A stretch of 64,000 nt of DNA from Montifringilla adamsi (taxonomy: Eukaryota; Chordata; Aves; Passeriformes; Passeridae). How positions within the stretch are numbered: the stretch's first letter is position 1; the number at the start of each line of letters is the position of its first letter. The notes beneath the pieces are model-generated. The model had not been told where the DNA came from and searched no databases. It saw only the letters and a program-made list of their open reading frames with translations. This document shows, piece by piece, positions 1-10,800 of this stretch. Both the position numbers and the translations under genes were made by a program. Location: assembly GCA_017590115.1 (NCBI GenBank), contig JAGGNK010007115.1:1161796-1225795 (forward strand), given 5' to 3'.

Positions 1-1796
1 CCTGCAGCCAAGGAACGCCTTGGAAGAGGCTCTTGGAAATGGCAGAGCCCTGTTTTTGTAGCAGCTGAATGGTTTGTTTTGGAGGGTTTGCTTGTCTGGG
101 CGAGGAGCAGGAAGGCATCTGAGCTGAAACTGCCATTTCCTTTCCTTGGACTTGAGGTGCTGCCTAAAAACCAAATGGGCGACTTCCAGGTATTTCAGAG
201 GAGAAGGGAAATATTTGTGCTGGTCTCCCTGTAGGGTGGCTGGTTGGAGATCTGGCCCTTCCCCACACAGGTGCAGTAGGGACAGGGGGTTCAGAGAACA
301 GAAATGCTCAGGAGAGGTGGAGCTGGGGTGTCCCTGGGGAGGGTCTGTCCTGCCTGGAGCACCTGGGTTCCAGTCCCAGCTGTCTCTGTGCTTATCTTCC
401 AGAGGGAGCTGGAAGCAGGTTTGGGGGTGGCTTTGCTGTCCCTGTGCAGAGTGGGGCTCAGCCAGGGATGCTCTGTGCTCCTGCCCTGCTGTCCCAGCTG
501 CTCAGATCCCTGGCGTGATCCCATGTTTTTGTTCATGTCCTTTTCCTGATGTATTTACTGAGCTGGTATTTTGCACATTACTTCGACTTCTGTATTGGTG
601 TTGCTGGTGAACTCTTCTGAATCTGCTCTAAGCTTGGCAAATAACTCCCAGGCAGCAAAATCAGGGAAAATAAACCTTTTAAAGAGACATCCATCCCTGT
701 CACTTATCCCCAGTTTCCTGGAATCGTACGTCATTTTCCTGCCAGTTTGGCAGAATTCTTTTCATTTGGATAAATGAAGTTTAAATGTCAGATCAAACCA
801 AGAAATAATTGATTAAGGGGTAGAAACGACAGCTGAGACAGCCAGGAGAAGTGAGAGGAGGTGTTTGTAGGAAAAAAGGTGAGAAAGGAGTGTGACAAAG
901 TGTGTCCAGCCCTGTGCTCTCCTGGGAGCTCAGCCAGAAGTCCATGAAGGGTAAGAACCATCACATGGGCTTGCAGGAAGGGTTTTGATGCTGCTGAAAG
1001 GAAGTTCAGGCCAAAGGAGATTTTTCTGAAAACGAATAGTGAAGTTTGTTGAACAAGTGGAGACTGAGGAGTGAAACTTTCACTTCTTTGAGTGACATTT
1101 AAATGTGGGGAGGAGGATGCTGGGTGAGGAGAGAGCTGGGCTGGACAGGGCCAGTTTGGTTTGGATGACCTGAAGGCTGTTGGTGTTACTGGGAGCAACT
1201 GGAGACTTTTTTAAGCAGTGTTCCTTTTAGAATGACAATCTGTCCTGATTTCAAATGGAAAATATTCTTTATTGCTACTTCTTCTTCCATTTTAAGCTTT
1301 TCCAAAGAGAGACAAAAAGATGTTTAAAATGTGGAGTTGACGCATCAATTGTGTAATTACTGATCAGGGCTTTGGCACCAGAAACACACTTGGAAGTTCA
1401 TCATAAATTTTTCTCTGAGTTAATTACTACTTGAGTCTAAAGTACTTCTTAATGACTTCTTTGAACATAGATTAGACTTGAATATCTTTTAAGAGGGTGC
1501 ATCACGTTTAGTACCACGTGTGGCATGGTGTAATTGCTCCAGGTGTGCTGCAGAGTGGGGGCACATCCTGAGGCTCCTGATCTCTTTTTACAGGTTATAT
1601 GATCAGCAAATGCTTTATGGTTTTGGGAAAGGTGTTTTCTTTGGCTGGGAAAAATGCTCTGCCTTCAACACATCCCTTTTCCAGTCAGGATTCTGGCTGG
1701 GGTTTGGAGAGAGGCTCTTCTGAGCTCTGGTAATGGAGGTGTGACAAAACGGGCTTGAACGAAAGCTGAAAATGATTTTTTTTCTTCTTTCCCTAG
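1..1796 (+). other. Part of PKD1 intron 1
   Basis: No coding exon, RNA gene or clear repeat was recognised here. The first exon of the window follows at 1797 with a good polypyrimidine tract and acceptor. Open frames in this stretch are short and lack known motifs. About 1200-1500 is AT-richer than the rest. Confidence 0.7.
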
Positions 1797-1868
1797 GGAT
1801 CTTTCCAATAACAGGATCAGTGGTTTAGATGTTGAGCTCTTCAGAAGCCTGACTTCTCTGGCAAAGCT
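1797..1868 (+). CDS. PKD1: PKD1 exon 2: leucine-rich repeat
   Basis: A 72-bp exon, the one-LRR-per-exon size typical of this gene. It encodes an LRR beginning [15 protein letters not shown]. It starts with one base that completes a split codon and ends with two bases of a Leu codon. The acceptor is ccctag and the donor gtgagt. The LRRs form the N-terminal extracellular ligand-binding cap. Confidence 0.93.
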
Positions 1869-4800
1869 GTGAGTACTTGCTGTTCCCCCCAGTCCTCCCA
1901 GTGCCCCCAGCAGGGCTGAGCTGGGCCCTGGCTCTCTTGCACTGGTTTGCTTTGTTCTTTCTCCACCTCATCTCCCCAGCCCCACGTGGTCCTGCCCATA
2001 GGCTCCCTCCCTGAGGCCAGTTGGGAGTGATTTGGGAATTATTGGCATTTGGGAATTATTGGCATTTGGAGCTGGGCAGGGTTTGTCCCTCTGTACTGCT
2101 GGGTGGAGAGGAGCTCATGGCCAGAAAGCAGAATTATCACAAGATGTCTGTTGGTACTGGAAGGGACCTTAAAGTACATCTTCCACTACCCCAGATTGCT
2201 CCAAGCTCCATCCAGCCTGGCCTTGGGCACTGCCAGGGATCCAGGGGCAGCCACAGCTGCTCTGGGCACCTGTGCCAGGGCCTGCCCACCCTGCCAGGGA
2301 AAAGCTGCACTGACGAGGAAGTGGCTTCTAACATGATGAACTTTTCTGTCTTTTACAGAGATATAAGCCACAACCAGATTTCTACATTAGAAGATGGAAT
2401 ATTTGATAATTTATTTAATTTAAGTGAAATGTAAGTTCATCTTTGTTTCCCAGTTCTTTATTTAGACCTTTCCTTGAAACATCCCTTCCTTTCCTGCTGG
2501 GTGGGAGGCTGTGCTGACTTGGAGAGATGCTGGGCAGCTGCCCACCCAAGCAGCTGCTTTTTGGGGTGTCTCCAGTTCCTTCCTCACGCTGTGTGCTGCT
2601 CCTGGGTCCTGTTGTCCATCAGTCCTGACCTCTTCCTGGTCTCTGTCTCCTGGGACCTCCAACCTCTGCTGCTGCCTTCTTGTCTTCCTGGCTTCTCTCC
2701 CACACCAGCTCTGCTGAGGTTCTTGTCTCTGACCGTGGTCACACTGTCCTGTTTGCATGGTCACACCTGGCCCTGGAGCAGCATGGTAGGTCCTGGCTGA
2801 GGTGTCCAAGTCACCTGAAGAGGTTGTCCTTAAGGGATTCAGGTTTTCAGGTTTTGTTTTTTAATTGAGGTCTTTTGATGCTGAGTGAAGGGGGGTGAGG
2901 AGAAGCCACACATTTCCAGGAGGGATCCCTGAAGTCACAGCAGAAATGGCAGTTCTGGCTCTGGGTGAACCAAAGGATTAACCCTGTGCAAGCCCTCTTG
3001 GCCAGAGAGAAAAGCTCAGCCCCACATTGTCCCTGAGGACAGGACACAAAGAACACCCTCAGCGTTGCAGTTTGGCTCCCAAGTGGCTCTGGAAGGACAG
3101 GGGGGCCCAGGTCTGGGTCCCAGGGAGCTGTCCCTGCTCAGCCTGGTGGCACAGTGGTGCTTTCAGCCCCAGGGTCAGGGCTGAGCCCTGCAAGCACCCA
3201 GCCCTGCTGGCATCAGCTCCACACACAGCTCCAGCTCTGTCCTGCTCACAGCTGAGTGCCAAAGGCTGTCATTTGGATCAAGCTTAGCTGCAATTAAAGT
3301 TTCCCTCTTTTCATTGAACTGCTGCATGGAAAGATTATCATTGACTTTGCATTTCTTTTTTTTTCAGGCAGTGATTCAGTGGAAAAAGGAGAGCCTTAAG
3401 GAAACTGGTCCTGCCTGGGTGCTCAGTTATTCTGGAATGAGAGGGAGGAAGGGAGAGAAAGATATGGCAGGCAGCAGGCATCTCCTTTGATTTGGGGGCT
3501 GTGGATGGGGCGGGAGAGCCCTAAGGAAACTGATCCTGCCTGGATGCTCGGTTATTCTGGAATGAGAGGGAGGAAGGGAGAGAAAGGGTTCCCTGTGGCA
3601 GGCAGCAGGCATCTCCTTTGATTTGGGGGCTGTGGATGGGACAGGAGGATGCAGAGTGGGAGCCAGCTGAGCTGCCTGGTGAGGAACAGTGTTCCCCAAG
3701 ACCAAAATCCAGGTGGTGGTTGTTCCTCTTCCCCCAGCAAAGCTACCCCAGCTTGCAGCATCTTGCAGGAGTTATCAAAGGGAAAAACACTTGGCGCTGT
3801 TACTGCTCTTGACAATTTGTTGTTCCCTCTTGAACTACTTTAAGCCAGTGTGGAAACAATAATGTGAGGCTGCCTTCTGGGTAATTCAGTGTAATGGGAG
3901 TAGGCTGGGACAGCCTGCCAGCTCCTGACAGCTCTCAGTGACCGGCAGGGGATGAAGAATGACCAGGCTGGTGGTGGAAAACAGAGCAGTTCCCGTGCCG
4001 TGCTCCTCTCCAGGGACTGTTCTTAGGAGAAGAGGCTCAGCATTTGCAGGAAGGCCGTGGAGGAAGCTGGACAGCTGGATGGGTTTGATCTGGGAAGATC
4101 ACACGAGGCTGGAGCTGTTGAGATGTTTGGGGGAGATGTTGTAGCAACCAGCGGCGGCGGCGGCGCAAACGTGGCCGGGCCACGTGGGCAGAGGTGGAGG
4201 GAGAGGCCCTGCCTGGGTGTTTGTGGCAGGGAAATGTCCCACCCCTGCAGGCCAGAGGCAGGGGATGACACTCAGGGGAATGAGCTGTTCCTCTGTGCCC
4301 ATGTGTGTCCCTGCTCCCTGGCACAGCACGTGTGATCCCGTGGGCATCCCTGCGCCTGGGCCTGGCATCGCCTTCCTCTCCAGCTCCGCGTTTTCCTGCA
4401 GGGAGGGAGACTCTTGGCTCTCCCCATGGAGGAAGGTGCCTCAGGGAGTGGGCCTGGTGGAGGGTCCATCAGTGTGTCCCCTGTGTCCCCAGTGTGCCAC
4501 TGCCCAAGGGTGTTTGGTTTTGGATTTGCTGCTGGAGGTCCCAGGCAGCACATGGTGAAACATTCTGCACTGACCACGGCAGGGTACCACCAAAGGACAT
4601 TCTTTTGTCATGGTCTCGCTTGGTAGCAAGTCCTGTGGGCTCCTCTGAGTGTCAGACTCAGTGGCTCCATGTCCCATGGGAGTGTCAGGCTCTCCAAAGC
4701 CCTGTTTTATTTACTGAGTGCCGCTGCTCCATAAATCTGTGTGACTGGCTTGTTATTTCTGTCATCACTAATTAGCATAAAGAGTTTGGAAACTGTTGCT

Positions 4801-7800
4801 GGGGGATTAAAGACTTCCCAGGCAAGTCTCAAAAAGGAAACACTCAGAGTAGGAGCTGAGCAGGAAAATTCCATTCCCAGAAGTGTGGGGTGGCTCTCTT
4901 GGAGGGTCTCACCAATCCATGGCATCCCAGAGTCTGTTTTGCAAGAGGATCTTCTGTTCTGTCCTGCAGGAGCTCAATACATCACGTGTCTGACAGGAAA
5001 CTACACCGAAGAAGCTGAGCTTATCATCCTCTTCACCTCTGTCCACCCTGGGAACCTCACTGAGGAGACCTGCAGTGCCCTCTGTTACTCCCAAGACCAG
5101 GAGTATGGGGGTTTCAGCCCCCAGGGGCAGTGTTTGTGTGGAACTGCCCACGAAACAAACTCTTCCTCCGGCTGTTTGCCATTTTGCACTGAGCATTTGT
5201 CTGGGCAGGGCTGTGGTGGCCCCTCACTCGTCCCCTTGCCCTTCCAGGCACAGCTGCCTGTGTCTTTCACAGGACTGCAGCCCCGCTACAGCCTGCACCA
5301 GCCCGTGCTCTTCAATGTCAGTATTCCCATTGCTGCCAGCACTTTACTGTGGGAATTTGGGGACCAGAGCGAGGTTCTCAACACCACTGGACACACGGCC
5401 GTGCACAGCTACGCCCTACCCGGGCACTACAACGTCACTGCCACCCTCCTCGTGGGCTCCAGGCTCCTGCAGCAGCAGGCAGAAATTGAGGTGGTGGCTT
5501 CACCCCAGCAGCTGGAGCTGCAGTGTCCCTCCCTGGTGGTGGCAAACGAGAGCCTGGACATCCGGATCCGCAACAGGGGCGGCACGGGGCTGGCGCTGCT
5601 CTACGGGATCACCGCCGAGCCTGGCGAGCTGGGCAGGGGTGAGCAGGGCTCCTGGGGGGCTGGGGCGGGTGGCACTGGCTCCTGGGGTCCCCTTTGCCTC
5701 CCCAGCCAGTGAGGGGTGGCTCCTCTGGGGGTGAATTCCAGCTCCCTGGCTCTGAGCAGTGTTTTGCACTTTGACAGCGATGGGGTTTGTTGGCTTCAGG
5801 GCTGGCACATTCCTGGAGCCTCGCTGCCCACGCTGGGTCGGGGTATGTGGCCCGTAGACAGGACATCACCCCTGTGTTCTTTCTGCAGCAGTTCACCCCA
5901 TGTGCCCCCCTGAGGGCTTGGTTTTCCCGGGAAATAACCACTGCTACCAGCTGGTGGTGGAGAAGGCGGAGTGGCTGGAGGCGCAGCGGCACTGCCAGGA
6001 GCTCGGCAACGGGGACCTGGCTTTTGTCAGCAGCCCCGACATCCAGAGCTTCCTGGTTGCTCATGTCATCAGGTGAGTGAGCAGGGGAAGGGCTGCCATC
6101 ACCCAGGCACAGGTTTTGGCTCCCTGAGTGAGCAGGGGAAGGGCTGCCATCACCCAGGCACAGGTTTTGGCTCCCTGAGTGAGCAGGGGAAGGGCTGCCA
6201 TCACCCAGGCACAGGTTTTGGCTCCCTGAGTGAGCAGGGGAAGGGCTGCCATCACCTGGTGGAGAAGGCGGAGTGGCTGGAGGCGCAGCGGCACTGCCAG
6301 GAGCTCGGCAACGGGGACCTGGCTTTTGTCAGCAGCCCCGACATCCAGAGCTTCCTGGTTGCTCATGTCATCAGGTGAGTGAGCAGGGGAAGGGCTGCCA
6401 TCACCCAGGCACAGGTTTTGGCTCCCTGAGTGAGCAGGGGGGTGTGAGTGTGTGGAGCTGGTGGGGGTGAGGCTGAACGGAGAGGAGTGAGCAGAGCTCG
6501 AGCCCTTGCTGGACTTGGCTTCTTTCCTTAAAGGCTGTGGAGGGAAGAAGAGGAAAGGGGCAGAATCACAGCTGGGAATTGAGAGATCGGTGGGCTTCGT
6601 GTACCCTGTGTTTGTGCCTGTGGATGCCTCTGAAATGTGGAAAGGGGTCATGAGCCCTTAGACACGGCTGCAGCCCAAAGCCCAGACCCTTTCCCCCTCG
6701 TGTCTCTCACCCTGGGAAGGAGCAGTGCTCCTCTCCAGCAGCATCTGTTCCACCTCAGGACTGGGCTTTATAAACAGAGAGTGCTGCAAGTGTCAGCCTT
6801 TGATTAAATCCGCCCCTCTGAGTGCCCTTTCTCCAGGCAGTCATTCCGGGGGAGGGAGGACAACCAGGAGAGCTCTCAGGACCTGACAGCCCTTGTCAGC
6901 ACTCCCAGCTGCAGCTGTGGGAGCTGGGCTCCTCACAAACACATCCCAGAAATCCCAGAATGCAGCACGTGGAAGGGAGCAGCTGGTGGGACTGACGTGG
7001 GCTCTGAGCGCTCCGGAGCTGCCAGCCCCTTCTTGCCAGCCTTGTGCCCCGTTCCCTCCACACGGGGCTGCGTCCTCGCATTGCAAACACGTGTCCCCTG
7101 CTCCGGGGAAGGGAAGGGAGCTGTCCCTGCCACGGCTGAGGAGTGGGCACGGCTGCTGGGATGTGCAGGAATCGCGTGTGGAGCTGCTGGAACCACGAGA
7201 GGCTGTTCCCCAGCTGCTGCCCCACAGCCTCTGCTCCCCAGCCCCTTCTAGCCCGTGTGTTTATTTTATTAATCCGTGCAGATAAACATGAAGGAGGCAG
7301 CTCCAGGATGTGATTTCCCTGGCGATAAAAGGCGAGTGGGCCGAGCTGCAGGGTTTTGGAACACGCAGCTTCCATAGTTTCTTATGGAAGATGGCAGAAG
7401 CTGGAGGCTGTTTCCCATCAGGGCACTGGGCAGGTCTCCTCTGCTTTGCTCCTGGAGTGGGATGGCCTCCCCAGGAGCAGCATGTGCTGAGCTGCTCCCT
7501 CCCTGCCTGCAGAAGCAGAGGATGGGACCATGCAGGGGACCCCCTTTTCTGGGCAGCACAGAGAGCCCCTCTGCCCTTCCAGGCTTCCCCAGGCTTGTTC
7601 TGCTCCTCCTGCCCCAGCAGGGCAGCTCAGTCCTGCTCAGAGGCAGAGGAGAGCTCACATCTTGCTTTAAAAAAAGCTAGTTCAATCCTCCTGTTTCCCC
7701 TGCAGCGGAATGGGCTGGGCAGTGGGGCAGGGTGGGAGCCAGCCAGCAGCTTGTCTTTTAGTTATTCCTTTCTTTCTAACTTTTTGATTTTTTTTTTTCC

Positions 7801-10800
7801 CCCTAGTGACTTGCAGTTAGATCATAGCTGGAATTAGAAAAGGAAAATCTCCAGTGAGTTTTCCTGATGGCAGCAGGCAGGCAGTTTCCTACCCTGCTCT
7901 CCCTCACTCCCTGCCAGTGGTTCAGGAGCAGAACACAGCCCTTATTTATTTGTTCATCTCATTTGCAGTGAAAACTACTGATTCATGGAACAAGTTATTT
8001 TTGTCATCGTTTTTCAGCGTGACCTCATGAATCATTTCATCTGGCATGAGCCTGGGGGTGGAGAGGCACCAGTTACCACCAGTTATCTCCCCAGTCTGCT
8101 TTGCAGAGCTGTGCTACCACCCTGGGAGCAGCCTGGGGCAGGCAAGGGCATGGCTGGATTGATTTCCACCTGCAGGAGGGAGCGTGGGGAAGGAGCTGAG
8201 AGCTTGGGAGGGTGCAGCATGTTAAATGGAGAAGTTAATAGAAGTTAATATGGAACAAATGCCTCCCTTTCTGCTGGGTGAGATCAGAAACGGCTCTCCA
8301 GGGTCTTTGTGGCCATGAGAGACCTCTTAGCACTTTGCACCAGGATCTCAGCTGGGATTGAGCCAGTTTCCAGATGGAGCAGGGACATTTCATCTCCTGG
8401 CAGTGTCCTGTGCGTGGGGTTCAGCTGCCTGCAGTGCTCCAGCCTCTGCTTGTCCCTTCTGGCTGCCTTTCCATGGTGGCTGAGGAACTCGTCATCTCCA
8501 GGAGCTGCATCCAGGAGAGCTCCCAGAGCTGGCACTGCTGAGCTTTAATCCTGCACTGGTGCCAGTGCCACCTGCAGTGGAGGATGGACTGGTGGTAAAT
8601 CCCCCAGGTGTGCCCAGGAAAAGCACAAGTTTTCTGAGGGATTCAGCTTTCCCGGGCAGTTCTGTGTGACCAGATCATTCCTCCTGGGTTGTGACTCAAG
8701 ACAGGCTTGGCACAGCCTGGGAGGGTCATTTGGTGACAGAGTGCAAGTCAGCCTGCTGGTCACAGAACCAGGGAGTCATGGAATGGTTTGGCTTGGGAGG
8801 GATCCTAAAACTCATCCTGTTCCACCCCTTTCCATGGGCAGGGACACCTTCCACCATCCCAGGGTGCCCCAAGCCCTGTCCAACCTGGCCTTGGGCACTG
8901 CCAGGGATCCAGGGGCAGCCACAGCTGCTCTGGGCACCCTGTGCCAGGGCCTGCCCACCCTCACCAGGCTCTTGGGACAGAGCTGGGAAGGCTGGAGGAG
9001 AGCAGTGCTGTGCTGTGGAGGGGCAGTTCCTGAGGCTCTGGTGGTAGAGTGGATACTGAAACCCTTTAGTAATTCCAAGGCTCCATGAAATGCAGCCCAT
9101 GACACCCCGATGGAGCTGCTGTTATTATTTTTAGAGAGAACCATAGATGGCAGCTGTCCCAGCTCTTTCTAATACTCATGATTTCCTGAAATCCCCCCTC
9201 CCCCTTCTTCTTTTTTTTTTTTTTAATTTTCTTTTTTTGCAGGAGCCTCGATGTCTGGATCGGATTCAATGATTTTGCAAGCTCTGGAGCTCAGCAGAGA
9301 GGGGAAGGATTTAATCTGGAGAGCTGTCAGAACTGGCTGCCAGGAGAGCCCCATCCCTCCAACGCCGACCACTGCGTGCGCATGGGCCCCACGGGCCAGT
9401 GCAACACCGACCTGTGCATGGCCAAGCACAGCTATGTCTGCGAGTACAAGCCACCAGGTGGGCTCTGCTGGCCCTGCTGCTGCCACCAGGGCTGGGCAAG
9501 GGTCCCCTCCCTGCCACTGGTGTGGAAAAAGAGGGATGTGTGGAGAGGCTCCTCCAGGGCGTCAGCACAGAACGAGTGTGACTTGCAGCAATATTCCCAA
9601 ACCCAACTTCTAGAAACCCAGCCTCGGCCCAAAAGGAAGAGTTTGGCTTACTCCAGTCTTTGCCATATCACAGAATCACAGAATTTCTAGGTTGGAAGGG
9701 ACCTTTAAGGTCATCGAGTCCAACCCATGTTCTAACACCTCAGCTAGGTCATGGCACCAAGTGCCACATCCAGTCTTTTTTTAATCACACCCAGGGATGG
9801 TGGCTCCACCACCTCCCTGGGCAGGTGATTCCAGTATTTGACCTCTCTTTCTGTGAAAAACTTCCTCCTTAAGCCTAGCCTGTATCTCCCTTGGCGCAGC
9901 TTGGGGCTGTGTCCTCTTGTTCATGAGCAGAAGGAGAGAGGGGAGCAAAGCTCTGAGGCAAAGCACTGGAAACAGCTTTTCTCTCTTACTTGAGGGAAAC
10001 TTACTTCCCTCTTGCTGCTGCCAGGATCCGAGGCCGTGCTGCTGCCTTGGTGGCTTGGTGTCCTTCTTTGTGTATTTTGGGAGCTGTTGGGGTGGCTCAG
10101 AAGTTGATTAGGTGAGGTGTGATGTGCTGTGCAGGTTTGTGGTTATTCAGCTTTCCAAACCTTCCACACCGCTGTAGGAAGTAAGAAAGAGAAGTAGGAA
10201 TGGACATGAAACAGGGGAGAAGAATTATTTAAGAAGGAAAAGCCATGGCCAGAGAGAGCACTGGCCTGGTCAGAGGGGCAGCAGCAGCAGCTGCCCAGTC
10301 CCCAGAGAGCCAGCAGTGTTTGCCACTGGTGGAAACCAGTTGGTCATAGCCACATTGCCCAAGAAGTCCAGGGCACAGGGAGGATGAGAAAGTGCACCTG
10401 GTGCTCAGAAATTCCCAGCAAATCATTAGTTGTTGGAAGGGAGAGTTCCTTGCACAGTTCCTAGAAATCAAAATTGCTGAACGTTGTAAATTCAAATGTT
10501 GTTTGTGCTGGATGAGAAAGAAGTCAAGATACCTGTAAGGAGAAGGGATATTCAGGATTATGGAGCTGCTGCTCTCCTGGGTGCTCCAAGCCCTGCTGCA
10601 GCTTCACAGGGTGGAGGGAATGGCCTCAGGCCCTGCTGAGTCTCACGGGCTTTGTTCCAATATTTCCTTTGTACACAGGAATTCTCCTGAACGCCGAGAA
10701 CTTCTTTGAGGGAGAGGCTGAGCTGGCCCCGCACGGGGCCGTGAGGAGCCTGAGCGAGGCCGTGCCGGCGGAGCCCTGGCAGGCTGAGGAGGTGAGGGGG

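Noticed and set aside
3070..3160. Possible LRR C-cap exon ([16 protein letters not shown])
   Set aside because: The W/C spacing is loosely similar but the NPF.C.C block, acceptor and donor phase do not fit; neighbouring exons are far better conserved than this.
4382..4450. Another possible LRR C-cap exon ([16 protein letters not shown])
   Set aside because: Spacing of F.C, WL..W and a later C fits, but one cap cysteine is missing and no donor in the required phase follows. Likely coincidence, though worth a transcript check.
7788..7850. T-rich tract and ccctag acceptor in PKD1 intron 6
   Set aside because: The sequence after it does not continue the lectin frame and soon meets a stop.
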